This document shows, piece after piece, positions 31,997 to 40,697 of a stretch of 64,000 bases of DNA. The stretch is from Nitrosomonas communis (GTDB lineage Bacteria; Pseudomonadota; Gammaproteobacteria; Burkholderiales; Nitrosomonadaceae), in the NCBI RefSeq assembly GCF_001007935.1, contig NZ_CP011451.1, positions 496,001 to 560,000 on the forward strand. The letters are read 5' to 3'. How positions within the stretch are numbered: the first letter of the stretch is position 1; each line of letters begins with the position of its first letter. A model generated the notes under the pieces. The model saw only the letters and a program-made list of their open reading frames with translations, was not told the origin of the DNA and searched no databases. A program made the translations under genes and the position numbers.

Positions 31997-34173
31997 AAGG
32001 TAAATCTGTCACGATAGGCTGGCGCTATCATTTAGGGATTCACATGGTAGCCAGTCAAGGCCCAGTCGATGCCGTAACTGGCATCAAGGTAGGTGAAAGC
32101 ATGCTATGGGAAGGTAATATCACGGCAAGCTCCACCCTGTCAGTCAATAAGCCTGAACTGTTTGGCGGCGACAAGAGTCAGGGTGGTGTTGTCGGTGATA
32201 TTGATCTTGCTTTTGGTGAAGCGGCCCAGCCACCTAACGCTTATTTGCAAACCCAACAAGGCTCGCCCATCCCAGCTTACCGCGGCGTGATGTCCTTCAT
32301 CCTCAAGCAAATCTATCTAGCAGCCAACAACCCCTACATCAAACCCTGGGCGTTTCGTGTGAAAAGAATTCCCGCCAAGACCTGGTACCCGGAAAAAGCG
32401 GATATCGGGGGCGACGCCAACCCAGCACACATCATTTACGAATGCTTGACCAGTGATCGCTGGGGGCTCGGCTACACCTCTGGCAATCTGGACGATGCCG
32501 CTTTCCGAGCGGCAGCAGATACATTGTATTCCGAGAATTTCGGTCTTTCGTTCGTGCTCGCCGAGCAAACGAGCGTGAAAGAGTTGATCAATACCGTGCT
32601 GAATCACATCGATGGTGCGCTTTATCTCGATCAAACCACTGGCAAGTTCACGCTTAAGCTGGTGAGAAATGATTTCGATCCCGCAAGCTTGCCTATTCTT
32701 GGGCCATCCAACATCGTGCGTATGGAGTCTTTTTCCAGACCGGGTATTGCCGATCTGGTCAATCAAGTGACGCTCATCTATCAGGAACGCGACTCGGATA
32801 AGAAGATTTCCGTTACCATTCAGGATCTGGGCATGATCGCCATGCAGCAAGGCGTGGTGCCCACCACCATTCAATACCTCGGCATTGCCAATGCCACCCT
32901 GGCCAACAATGTCGCTATGCGTGAACTCAAAACGCTCACCCAGCCATTGGCGAGGCTCAAGCTGATAGCCAACCGTGAATCGTTCGACCTAAAACCGGGA
33001 GGAGTATTCAAATTTACTTGGCCAGATCTAGGGATTGTGGAAATGGTTATGCGCATCACCACCATGGATTTCGGCACATTAAACGATGGCGAGGTGACCA
33101 TCGATGCGGTTGAGGATGTATTCGTCAGCGTTCAATCCGTGTTTGCTGACCCGCCACTTACCTTATGGACTGATCCAATCTCGCTGCCTGTACCAGTAAC
33201 CGATTACTTTCTGTTGACTGCGCCCTACTGGCTGATCGCAACCCAATTCTTAGGCGATAATCAAACAGCGATCGACAGCATCGATGTCACCAGTGCATTT
33301 CTGTTGGGTGGTGCCAAAAATCCAGGCTCAAGCGTATCCTCCTATGAATTCTGGACATCTACCAATAACGCAGACGACAGCAATGATCAGCCAGGCAGTC
33401 TCACATCCCTCTTCACGCCCACCGCCACGCTATCGGCAGCCATTACTGAGACCACCACGACATTAGCGCTAATAGGTGCGATCGACATTAACCAGGTAGC
33501 CAACAACACCATCGCTTTGATAGAAAGCGAGCTCATATATCTCACTGCTGCACCGTCAGCCTCAAGCGTAGCGGTAGTGCGTGGCATTTTGCACACCCTG
33601 CCCAAGGCCCACGCCGCGGGAAGCCGGATATGGTTCTTCCAGGATTTCTTCGGCCATTCGGAGGTGGAGTTTGCCAGCCAAATCACGATGTATGCGAAGT
33701 TTCTAACCGAAACGGGCAAGGGCGTATTGCCCAAAGCAAACGATACCTGGAGGGCTTTAACACTTAATCAAAGCTGGGGTGCACCCTACCCGCCGGGCCG
33801 GGTAACCATTAATAACGTGCTCAGGTCAACCAGCATAGCTGGCGTGAATACTGACGCCTCCATTGCATGGTACCACCGTGATCGTTCTGACACATCCGCC
33901 GTCAATATCGGCAATGACCAGTCGACCAACATCGGGCCGGAAGCAGGTAGCACCATCACGATTCGGGTCTATAGCCTCAAGGTGGGCGGCTCGCTCGTGA
34001 AAACCTATTCGGGCTTAACCGGCACAAGCTTTAACTACACCGCAGCTCAAGCGTTTATTGACAATGGCAATGTCGCCTTTACTGAACGCAGGCTGGAAAT
34101 ATTTTCTGTACGAGGAGGATTAAACAGCGTTGAGAAGCACGTCATTTCACTGGATTGGACAGTGAATGCTTAA
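31993..34173 (+). CDS. large tail tip / host specificity protein
   Basis: A 726-residue protein. The first half has the pattern of the tail-tip hub family (GWRYHLGIHMVASQGPVDAV, YLAANNPYIKPWAFRVKRIP, AHIIYECLTSDRWGLGY, SFSRPGIADLVNQVTLIYQE). Residues 400-620 are beta-rich with many Thr/Ser. The C-terminus (about 625-726) looks like a fibronectin-type beta domain. It would contact the cell surface and open the tail channel. No separate tail fibre or fibre assembly gene follows, so receptor binding may rest on this and the two proteins at 26683 and 28083. Confidence 0.83.
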   Translation: MKGKSVTIGWRYHLGIHMVASQGPVDAVTGIKVGESMLWEGNITASSTLSVNKPELFGGDKSQGGVVGDIDLAFGEAAQPPNAYLQTQQGSPIPAYRGVMSFILKQIYLAANNPYIKPWAFRVKRIPAKTWYPEKADIGGDANPAHIIYECLTSDRWGLGYTSGNLDDAAFRAAADTLYSENFGLSFVLAEQTSVKELINTVLNHIDGALYLDQTTGKFTLKLVRNDFDPASLPILGPSNIVRMESFSRPGIADLVNQVTLIYQERDSDKKISVTIQDLGMIAMQQGVVPTTIQYLGIANATLANNVAMRELKTLTQPLARLKLIANRESFDLKPGGVFKFTWPDLGIVEMVMRITTMDFGTLNDGEVTIDAVEDVFVSVQSVFADPPLTLWTDPISLPVPVTDYFLLTAPYWLIATQFLGDNQTAIDSIDVTSAFLLGGAKNPGSSVSSYEFWTSTNNADDSNDQPGSLTSLFTPTATLSAAITETTTTLALIGAIDINQVANNTIALIESELIYLTAAPSASSVAVVRGILHTLPKAHAAGSRIWFFQDFFGHSEVEFASQITMYAKFLTETGKGVLPKANDTWRALTLNQSWGAPYPPGRVTINNVLRSTSIAGVNTDASIAWYHRDRSDTSAVNIGNDQSTNIGPEAGSTITIRVYSLKVGGSLVKTYSGLTGTSFNYTAAQAFIDNGNVAFTERRLEIFSVRGGLNSVEKHVISLDWTVNA

Positions 34174-34330
34174 TCCGTATTAAAGAGGAAGCGACCAAAG
34201 CCATGCGGGAACATGGCCTGGCCGCCATAACCCACAGCTAGAACCTGTGAGCCATAGCCAAGGCTTCCTGCCACGTCGACGCGGCGGATAAAGCCTACCA
34301 CATTTTTATCAATGAAAAAGGGCTTACAGC

Positions 34331-35098
34331 ATGATAAAAGCAAACCCGGTTGTACCTTGGATCGGCGGAAAACGCCGCCTAGCCAAGCATATCCTGCCAT
34401 TGTTTCCTGAGCACGAATGCTACGTGGAACCCTTTTGCGGGGCAGCAGCGCTGTATTTCATGAAAATACAAACGCATGTGGAAGTGCTCAATGACATCAA
34501 TAGCGAGCTGGTCAACATGTACCGGGTGATCAAGCATCACCTGGATGAATTTACCAAGCAATTCAGGTGGGCGTTGACCAGCCGGGAGATGTACAAATGG
34601 CTGCAAATAACGCCAGTCGAAACACTCACCGATATCCAGCGCGCCGCCCGCTTCTATTATTTGCAGAAACTCGCTTTCGGCGGCAAGGTCACCAACCAGA
34701 ACTTTGGTACCGCGACCACCACTGCACCCCGACTCAATTTGCTGCGTCTGGAAGAAGAATTAAGCCAGGCGCATTTACGTCTTTCGCAAACTTATATTGA
34801 GCACTTGGCATGGCAGGATTGTGTGCGCAAATATGACCGGGAACACACCTTATTTTATTGTGATCCTCCTTATTGGGGCACAGAAGGCTACGGTGTAGAT
34901 TTTGGGCTGGAGCAGTATGTTCAGATAGCTGAACTGGCGAAAACGATCAAAGGCAAGATGATCATATCAGTCAGCGATATTCCGGAGATGCATGAAGCAT
35001 TCAAAGAGTTGACGATGCAATCGGTGGCGATCAACTACACCGTGGGTGGACTGCAAGGGCGTGGACAACGCACCGAGCTGGTGATTCGTAACTTTTAA
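34331..35098 (+). CDS. D12-class N6-adenine DNA methyltransferase (Dam-like)
   Basis: A 255-residue solitary methyltransferase. Motif X/I is VPWIGGKRRLAKHILPLF with VEPFCGAAALYF, and motif IV is LFYCDPPYWGTEGYG. The order FxG then DPPY is that of the alpha-class D12 (Dam) enzymes. No matching nuclease gene adjoins it. In transposable phages such enzymes may shield phage DNA from host restriction or time expression, as Mom does in Mu. AAAGGG precedes the ATG at about 8 bases. Confidence 0.92.
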   Translation: MIKANPVVPWIGGKRRLAKHILPLFPEHECYVEPFCGAAALYFMKIQTHVEVLNDINSELVNMYRVIKHHLDEFTKQFRWALTSREMYKWLQITPVETLTDIQRAARFYYLQKLAFGGKVTNQNFGTATTTAPRLNLLRLEEELSQAHLRLSQTYIEHLAWQDCVRKYDREHTLFYCDPPYWGTEGYGVDFGLEQYVQIAELAKTIKGKMIISVSDIPEMHEAFKELTMQSVAINYTVGGLQGRGQRTELVIRNF

Positions 35099-35292
35099 CG
35101 ATGAAGCAATTCGCGGGCTTTTTGAAAGCCAACCCACTTGCCGGATAAATCTAAGCCACGGTTGATCAGTTGATTCCTGGCCATTTCATTGAGGTCGATT
35201 TGGCCATTGGCGGCAGCGAGGATTAACTTGAGTGGGAGAACTTGAATTGAGAGTAATTCGTCTTCGGTGAGTGTCGTTTGTTCTGTGTTCAT
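35095..35292 (-). CDS. small protein at the right end of the prophage
   Basis: Sixty-five residues, acidic N-terminus (MNTEQTTLTEDELLSIQVLP) then amphipathic helices (LILAAANGQIDLNEMARNQL) and a basic end. AAGGAGG stands 6 bases before the ATG, so it is very probably translated. It is the last phage gene, on the strand opposite to the methyltransferase, with 4 bases of overlap at their ends. Function unknown; single right-end genes in Mu-like prophages are often lysogenically expressed. Confidence 0.72.
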   Translation of the reverse strand: MNTEQTTLTEDELLSIQVLPLKLILAAANGQIDLNEMARNQLINRGLDLSGKWVGFQKARELLHR

Positions 35293-35353
35293 TTTAACCT
35301 CCTTGTTAAGATGAACACATTGACGCTCTACCCGTTAAAAGAGTCAAGCGGCT

Positions 35354-35400
35354 GTACCAAATAAGGCGAAAATTAGTACCAAATTGCGCGAGAATTTACA
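35354..35400. other. prophage right end with transposase-binding-type repeats
   Basis: Two tandem 22-bp units, GTACCAAATAAGGCGAAAAT (35354) and GTACCAAATTGCGCGAGAAT (35376), agree at 17 of 22 positions and lead to ...TTTACA ending at 35400. Read inward the end begins TGTAAATTC, so it has the TG/CA terminal dinucleotide of Mu-type elements. The spacing of two sites at the end is what MuA-like transposases bind. Beyond 35400 an unrelated reading frame begins. Confidence 0.78.
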
Positions 35401-35532
35401 GTAGGTGATTCCTCCGTGACCCAGCTTTGCCGCCTCAACGGCAGCATAGCGGCGGCGGTCTTTTTCCGATAAGCTGTGATAAAAATTGCGCATTTGCGCT
35501 TCGACTTCCGGGGCATAGGTGGTTATCTTCAT
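35401..35532 (-). pseudogene. ISAzo13-type transposase, 5' part cut by the prophage
   Basis: From ATG 35532 the minus strand reads MKITTYAPEVEAQMRNFYHS then LSEKDRRRYAAVEAAKLGHG and GITY. This matches the N-terminus of ISAzo13-family transposases (the ...RRYAAxEAxKLGxGGxTY signature). The match stops at Tyr, exactly where the phage end begins; the last in-frame codons belong to the phage. The remaining part of the gene should lie at the prophage left end, outside the window. Confidence 0.72.
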
Positions 35533-35834
35533 TGTCAGAACATAACCGAAATACTCTATCAGAGGCAACTTAATTTACAACTCAAAGCTCTGGAGTTATT
35601 GAATCCTCGTTCCTTACCGCATAAAATAGCAATGGGGTGGATGGGCTACGCCTCCCAATAGAAAAAAATCTCTTTTCTGTCATAATTCCCCCAAAATACA
35701 CAGAAAAACACATTCCATCACAACAAATTCTGGATAGAAATCCGATTTATCCACTTGAAAAATGAATCTCCGGTAAATTCGCTCTTATTTTTGATGCTTG
35801 TGCAATATTCGGGTTAGCAAGCTTCCAACCACAG
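35533..35834. other. intergenic host sequence beside the cut transposase
   Basis: About 300 bases with no convincing gene. It includes the leader of the interrupted transposase and an AT-rich stretch at 35660-35760. An IS end may lie here but I cannot identify inverted repeats because the other end is not in the window. Confidence 0.35.
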
Positions 35835-36302
35835 TCATGCAATAATATGCTGTAGTTTCATAACTAAGGTTGCCATCTCTATTATACTTTGCTCTGCCTT
35901 TTTGCGTTCAGTGATGTCCATGGATATGCCAATCAAACATACCGGTTTCCCGCATTTGTCATACAAAGGTTTCTTAGATGTGCGAACAAAGCGATTTTGT
36001 CCAAGAGAATAATTCCAAATTATTCCTTCAAACTCAATTTGATGAAAACTTCTAAATACTTCTTTATCTCTTTCGATAAATTGCTCCATTTGCTCTGATG
36101 GAAAGAATTGACTGCCGTCTGTTCCTTGTATATTTTTAAAATTTATACCCCATTGCAATTCACAAGCTTTGTTCATTGTCAATATTTTACTCTCGGCATC
36201 TTTTATAAAAATAGCTATAGGCAATAAATCTATTAATTCTTGAAATTCTAGTACGTCATCAGGAAAAGGGTAATGTGTAATCATTTTTACAAATCCATTC
36301 AT
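35835..36302 (-). CDS. stand-alone PAS-domain protein
   Basis: A 155-residue protein that consists of one PAS fold: ELIDLLPIAIFIKDAESKIL, NKACELQWGINFKN and NRFVRTSKKPLYDKCGKPVC with the final GISMDITERKKAEQ linker. The linker that normally leads to a histidine kinase or GGDEF domain ends after about 15 residues at a stop codon. It may be a truncated sensor or a free PAS module. A second ATG 6 codons in (36284) is possible. No output domain follows downstream. Confidence 0.7.
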   Translation of the reverse strand: MNGFVKMITHYPFPDDVLEFQELIDLLPIAIFIKDAESKILTMNKACELQWGINFKNIQGTDGSQFFPSEQMEQFIERDKEVFRSFHQIEFEGIIWNYSLGQNRFVRTSKKPLYDKCGKPVCLIGISMDITERKKAEQSIIEMATLVMKLQHIIA

Positions 36303-36850
36303 TACATAGTTGCAACCCAGGTAAAAGTTTTATCCCTATTAAAGTAATATGTGAGCCAGAACGCATGCCAGCAATCCCCCTATCTGAAGCATGGAATAAG
36401 CTGGTTGACCCTTTCGCAATTACCCAATGAAGTCTTATTGTCCCTTCTAAAACTTTTTTATTCAGAATAAATGCAGCCATGAGCAGTATCGCCTGCCGTG
36501 GAACTAATAAGCAATCAAGGAGAGCAATTAATTCAACTTATAATTAAATAAATTACTTTAATTATTACGATATCTCAAATGAGCGGTAATAAATCGACAT
36601 TAGTTTGCTAATTCCTAATTCTTAATTCCTTACTAGGAAAGTTACAGTAATTTGCAGACAAAATTACTCCTAGCAAGAAGCTATAAAATTTCAACAAAGT
36701 ATATCAATTTGAAATACAAACATATTTCAGCATATTCACTTTATTAGTTTTGTGAAAACAGTGAAACTGGCGCTAACTGTAGAATGAACAACTTCATCCT
36801 AAGCAGACTAATAACGGCACGGTAACAGCACGTATTATATATGTTGAAAT
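36303..36850. other. non-coding AT-rich stretch
   Basis: About 550 bases. A 73-codon minus-strand frame (36480-36259) runs into the PAS gene but has no ribosome site and no recognisable motif. The sequence from 36530 to 36800 is very AT-rich and may hold promoters for the PAS gene. No repeat or RNA was recognised. Confidence 0.35.
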
Positions 36851-36888
36851 AACAAAGACTTAGGTAGAAATACCTAAGTCTTTGTTTC
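36851..36888 (-). terminator. terminator of tRNA-Lys
   Basis: AACAAAGACTTAGGTA and TACCTAAGTCTTTGTT form a near-perfect 16-bp stem with a 4-base loop, directly after the tRNA end on the minus strand. A/T-rich flanks allow it to act in both directions. Confidence 0.8.
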
Positions 36889-36891
36889 ATC

Positions 36892-36967
36892 TGGTAGGTC
36901 GTGCGAGATTCGAACTCGCGACCAACGGATTAAAAGTCCGCTGCTCTACCAACTGAGCTAACGACCC
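36892..36967 (-). tRNA. tRNA-Lys (anticodon TTT)
   Basis: On the minus strand the sequence GGGTCGTTAGCTCAGTTGGT opens a full cloverleaf: acceptor GGGTCGT/ACGACCT, D arm, anticodon stem with loop CTTTTAA (anticodon TTT), T arm GGTTCGAATC-like (GAGTTCGAATCTC), and an encoded CCA. Seventy-six bases. A TATAAT box lies at 36983-36978, about 11 bases before the mature 5' end. It is read as a single transcript with its own terminator. Confidence 0.96.
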
Positions 36968-37261
36968 AAAGCTCGCTATTATATCAATTCATTCAGCATT
37001 ATAAAATACTTTATTACCTATAAAAGCAAAATAAAATGAAACAAAAATCAATTCTTGGACAGGTGAAGATTTTAGCCTTATAGCCTTATATTATAATCAT
37101 GAAGATATCTTTTTTCTCTATGCGGGTTTACTCTGGAATATAACCGCAATTAATAAAGATAGTATCTCATAAACTCGACACCAACTCCCACTTTTTCCAC
37201 TATGGAATGGAGCGCCCTCGTCTTATATCGAGTCTCTCCACCCCATATTAGTCACATGACA

Positions 37262-37705
37262 TTATTGCCGACTCGATCCTAACAAGCGAATAGCTTCTGC
37301 ATTACTCGAGGAAAATACTTTCTCAGAAGCTTCCTGCCAAGGTAACCAGATTGCCCTTAAGTGTTCGCGTGCAGCAATATAAACCGGTACGATTATGGGA
37401 AGCTTTAGTCCAAAGACATGCTCGGTATTGTGAGTGATACCTGGCTCATACCGCCAGCGCCATTCCATGAAAATTTCATACTGGTTTTCTATATGCCAGT
37501 CCGTCAGCTCATAGCATGTTGCATCGAGGCCGGTTTCTTCCTTGACCTCCCTCATAGCGGTTTGAAGCAGCGTTTCATCCGGGTCCTGACTACCGGTAAC
37601 AGATTGCCAATACCCAGAATGATCTGCACGCTCGAGTAACAAAACCTGCAAATCGGCCGTATGAACGATAACCAAGACAGAGACAGGTTTTTTATAAGCA
37701 GGCAC
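37262..37705 (-). CDS. nudB: dihydroneopterin triphosphate diphosphatase (Nudix)
   Basis: A 147-residue Nudix hydrolase. The Nudix box G-x5-E-x7-REVKEETGL begins at GSQDPDE (about residues 38-60). The start PVSVLVIVHTADLQVLLLER and the end with HLRAIWLPWQEA are typical of NudB, which removes pyrophosphate from dihydroneopterin triphosphate in folate synthesis. It lies 8 bases after aspS on the same strand, an arrangement common in betaproteobacteria and consistent with an operon. Confidence 0.88.
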   Translation of the reverse strand: MPAYKKPVSVLVIVHTADLQVLLLERADHSGYWQSVTGSQDPDETLLQTAMREVKEETGLDATCYELTDWHIENQYEIFMEWRWRYEPGITHNTEHVFGLKLPIIVPVYIAAREHLRAIWLPWQEASEKVFSSSNAEAIRLLGSSRQ

Positions 37706-37713
37706 TGTTGAAA

Positions 37714-39504
37714 TTAGTAGCTCCAGGAAATGACTTCTTTAGGATTACGCAGGCGAATATGCAGCTCCCGTAATTGCTTTTCTTCAACGATATTGGGTGC
37801 ATGGGTTAGCAAGCACTGAGCACGCTGTGTTTTCGGAAAAGCAATCACATCACGTATCGACTCGGCACCTGTCATCATGGCAACAATACGATCAAGGCCA
37901 AATGCAATCCCGCCATGCGGTGGTGCGCCGTATTGCAGCGCATTTAGCAGGAAACCAAATTTTTCCCGCGCCTCACCCTCGGAGATATTCAGTGCATTAA
38001 ATACTTTTGATTGCACATCCTGGCGATGGATGCGCACGGAACCCCCTCCAATTTCGACTCCATTTAATACCATATCGTAGGCTTTGGATAAGGCTTTGCC
38101 TGGTTCTGTCATGAGCAGATCTTCGTGACCATTGGCAGGCGAGGTAAACGGATGATGAAGCGCTTTCCAGCGATTTTCTTCCTCATCCCATTCGAACATC
38201 GGAAAATCGACTACCCATAATGGCTTCCACTCAGAATCAATCAATCCGCGCTCATGACCAATCTTGACCCGCAGCGCTCCCAATGCATCATTAACGATCT
38301 TCGCCTTGTCAGCACCAAAGAACACCAGATCACCCTCTTGCGCACCGCTGCGCTCCAACACAGCTTTTACGACTGGTTCAGGCAAGAATTTCAGGATGGG
38401 AGATTGCAATCCTTCCAATCCTTTTTCCAGGCTGTTGATCTTGATATAGGCCAACCCTTTTGCCCCATAAATAGCAACAAAATGAGTGTAATCGTCGATT
38501 TCCTTGCGCGATAATTCACACCCTTTTGGAATGCGCAGGGCAGCTACGCGCCCATCTGGTTTCTGGGCAGCATCCCGAAACACTTGAAAAGGGACATCCT
38601 GCATCAGGTCGGTCAGCTCAGTGAATACCAGGGGTATGCGTAAATCCGGTTTGTCGGAGCCATACCTGAACATGGCTTCTTCATGACTCAATCGCGGAAA
38701 CGGACTGGGCAAATCGACACCGATTGCTTCACGGAACAAATTGCGAATCATCCCTTCCATCAGTACCATGATTTCATCTTCATTGAGAAAAGAAGTTTCG
38801 ATATCAATCTGAGTAAATTCCGGTTGGCGATCCGCACGCAAGTCTTCATCACGAAAACAGCGAGTAATCTGGTAATAGCGATCAAATCCGGATACCATCA
38901 GAAGCTGCTTGAATAGCTGGGGAGATTGAGGAAGTGCAAAGAAATGACCATCATTGACGCGCGAAGGAACTAAATAGTCCCGTGCACCTTCAGGAGTTGA
39001 TTTGGTCAGCATCGGTGTTTCTACATCGATGAATCCCTGCTGGTCAAGAAAGCAACGTACCGCCATGGTGACTTTATGACGCAAGCGCAGGTTTTTTTGC
39101 ATGACGGGACGGCGCAGATCAAGAAAGCGATGCTCCAGACGTATCGCTTCACTCAAACTCTCCTCATCCATCTGGAAGGGTGGTGTAAGCGAAGGATTCA
39201 GAATTTCAATCGTGTCCACCAGCACTTCCACCTCGCCAGTTTGAAGGGCCAGATTGACTGTTCCTTCTGGGCGGGGACGTACTGTTCCAATTACTTTAAG
39301 CACAAATTCGTTACGAATTTTTTCTGCAATCTGAAAAGTATTCGCATTTTCTGGGTCACAGACAATCTGAACAATGCCTTCACGATCACGTAAATCAATA
39401 AAAATCACGCCCCCGTGATCGCGTCGGCGATGGACCCATCCATAAAGCGTAACAATTTGATTCAAATAGCGAGTATTAATGGTGCCGCAATAGTTAGTAC
39501 GCAT
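37714..39504 (-). CDS. aspS: aspartyl-tRNA synthetase
   Basis: A 596-residue class II synthetase of the bacterial type. It has an N-terminal OB fold for the anticodon ([20 protein letters not shown]), motif 2 ([19 protein letters not shown]), the bacterial GAD insertion (about 280-420) and motif 3 ([11 protein letters not shown]). Length equals the usual 590-600. It charges tRNA-Asp; many betaproteobacterial enzymes also misacylate tRNA-Asn, which cannot be judged here. First gene of the aspS-nudB pair. Confidence 0.97.
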   Translation of the reverse strand: MRTNYCGTINTRYLNQIVTLYGWVHRRRDHGGVIFIDLRDREGIVQIVCDPENANTFQIAEKIRNEFVLKVIGTVRPRPEGTVNLALQTGEVEVLVDTIEILNPSLTPPFQMDEESLSEAIRLEHRFLDLRRPVMQKNLRLRHKVTMAVRCFLDQQGFIDVETPMLTKSTPEGARDYLVPSRVNDGHFFALPQSPQLFKQLLMVSGFDRYYQITRCFRDEDLRADRQPEFTQIDIETSFLNEDEIMVLMEGMIRNLFREAIGVDLPSPFPRLSHEEAMFRYGSDKPDLRIPLVFTELTDLMQDVPFQVFRDAAQKPDGRVAALRIPKGCELSRKEIDDYTHFVAIYGAKGLAYIKINSLEKGLEGLQSPILKFLPEPVVKAVLERSGAQEGDLVFFGADKAKIVNDALGALRVKIGHERGLIDSEWKPLWVVDFPMFEWDEEENRWKALHHPFTSPANGHEDLLMTEPGKALSKAYDMVLNGVEIGGGSVRIHRQDVQSKVFNALNISEGEAREKFGFLLNALQYGAPPHGGIAFGLDRIVAMMTGAESIRDVIAFPKTQRAQCLLTHAPNIVEEKQLRELHIRLRNPKEVISWSY

Positions 39505-39646
39505 ATTGTTTTGGTTTTATATAAGGAAAATTAGGAGCATCTACAAATTCAACGCGATTGCTAATGAAAAGACTTCAGTTTAATTGCAAATATCATTAAA
39601 CGGCTAGCCATGTCCATGGAAATAATAATGTGATAATGCTGCCGCC

Positions 39647-39910
39647 TCATTCCGTTGTGGTAGCAGACGAGACTGTGCTTTCACTCTTAGTTTCTGATTT
39701 TGATTTCGTTTTAGTCTCCGACGCGGGTTTATTCTTAAAATCTGTAACATACCAGCCACTTCCCTTCAATTGAAAACCGGCAGCAGAAATCTGCTTAACA
39801 TATTCACCACTTCCACATTCAGGGCAATTTTCGATAGGGGAATCACTCATTTTTTGTAAATGTTCTTTCTCTAAACCACACGAACGGCAAACATACTCAT
39901 AAATAGGCAT
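39647..39910 (-). CDS. FmdB-family zinc ribbon protein
   Basis: About 87 residues from the third of three tandem methionine codons (ATG 39910), chosen because GGAG lies 6 bases upstream. The zinc ribbon is MPIYEYVCRSCG then C-P-E-C, with the motif KMSDSPIENCPECG. A glycine/aromatic segment (AAGFQLKGSGWYVTDF) follows and then a Ser/Thr/Lys/Glu-rich tail of low complexity. The family is a small putative regulatory protein often encoded before aspS in proteobacteria, as here. Confidence 0.85.
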   Translation of the reverse strand: MPIYEYVCRSCGLEKEHLQKMSDSPIENCPECGSGEYVKQISAAGFQLKGSGWYVTDFKNKPASETKTKSKSETKSESTVSSATTTE

Positions 39911-39946
39911 CATCATCTCCATTAATCTTTCAATGGAAAAAGCAAT

Positions 39947-39974
39947 ATTATACTTTAACCATTGTATTCAATTG
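39947..39974 (-). promoter_or_regulatory. sigma-70-like promoter of the FmdB-family gene
   Basis: On the minus strand CAATTG (39974-39969) and TATAAT (39952-39947) are spaced 16 bases. The -10 box is a perfect match; the -35 box is weak. It lies 37 bases before the start codon. Confidence 0.45.
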
Positions 39975-40377
39975 TTTTTGAAATAAGGAAAATAGCTTTG
40001 CTCAGGGCACTCGCCACACCCTGCGTCAAAGAATATATATGTTGCAACACTTTTTTTAAAGTACTGAATAGCTTGAATAGACTTTAGCATCAACTCCCCT
40101 CATCCAACACTCTGCGCGATAGTGCAACAGCTATCAAGGTAAGGTGGCAGGTTTTACCATAATTCGTTCCATCTGAAAATGCTCTTCTATATCCATTGCA
40201 GTGTCTAACCCAAGAGACGACATAACTCGCGCTTAATTACGCCTCAGCATGCCTACTCATGCCTGTTTAGCTTCAGCGTAGCAATAATTTTTTGATATGC
40301 CGCGGCCAGACGGATTGCTGCGCAAAAACATATTGATTAGCACTACTTGCATTCTCTGCCAATATGAATATAATCAC
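39975..40377. other. gap between the FmdB-family gene and bfd
   Basis: About 400 bases with no gene. Several short frames with stops occur on both strands; none has a recognisable motif. A promoter with a Fur-like box for bfd ends the stretch. Confidence 0.35.
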
Positions 40378-40393
40378 GAATAATTCTCATTAA
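40378..40393 (+). promoter_or_regulatory. candidate Fur box before bfd
   Basis: GAATAATTCTCATTAA matches the right part of the usual Fur site (AATnATTCTCATT) about 70 bases before the bfd start. bfd is iron-repressed by Fur in many proteobacteria, and the following genes also concern iron. Confidence 0.45.
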
Positions 40394-40461
40394 CGGTAAT
40401 GTTTGCTGCTTTATATCCAGCAAAACAAGCGAGTCTAAACCAATCGATAAAGGCGTGTTTC

Positions 40462-40656
40462 ATGTATATTTGTGTCTGCAAGGGAGTGACTGATCATGCA
40501 ATTCGCGAAGCTGTCAGTCAAGGTGCTGAACGGATGCGTGATCTTAAAGCTAATCTCGGTATTACCGAGCAATGTGGCATTTGTGCCTGCCACGCAAAAA
40601 AGGTGCTTGAGCAAGCATTAATGCAAGAAATCCTGGCCCAACCCCCTGTCACCTAA
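40462..40656 (+). CDS. bfd: bacterioferritin-associated ferredoxin
   Basis: Sixty-four residues from ATG 40462, MYICVCKGVTDHAIREAVSQ, the standard Bfd start. Four cysteines bind a [2Fe-2S] cluster: C4 and C6 (ICVC) and C38 and C41 (QCGICAC). The protein reduces ferric iron stored in bacterioferritin so that it can be released. The frame is open 21 codons upstream but those lack family features. Its natural partner gene, bfr, follows but is broken by stop codons. Confidence 0.9.
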   Translation: MYICVCKGVTDHAIREAVSQGAERMRDLKANLGITEQCGICACHAKKVLEQALMQEILAQPPVT

Positions 40657-40697
40657 AATCACTCATTCTTATGAGTCAACCGTCCAAGAAGACAACT

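Larger units (their letters stand above)
1..35400. mobile_element. Mu-like transposable prophage, middle and right part
   Basis: The gene order follows Mu (gp16-like, Mor, lysis, small and large terminase, DUF935 portal, gpF, gpI protease, capsid, gpG), followed by a siphovirus-like tail module. Transposase genes and the left end lie outside the window. The right end is placed at 35400 from terminal direct repeats, a terminal CA and an interrupted host gene just beyond. Two blocks do not belong to the phage core: 0.9-7.7 kb (nuclease-like protein and type III restriction-modification) and 14684-17630 (integron-like cassettes). The combination of Mu-type head genes and a non-contractile tail resembles the transposable siphophages B3 and D3112. 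All structural genes look intact, so the element may be functional, which is inference. Confidence 0.93.

Noticed and set aside
34170..34400. Minus-strand frame (76 codons) over the tail-methyltransferase gap
   Set aside because: Half of it is antisense to the methyltransferase gene. The remaining part is reported only as an unexplained gap.
36259..36480. Minus-strand frame of 73 codons upstream of the PAS gene
   Set aside because: No ribosome site and no recognisable motif. It could be a frameshifted front of the PAS protein but shows no PAS features.
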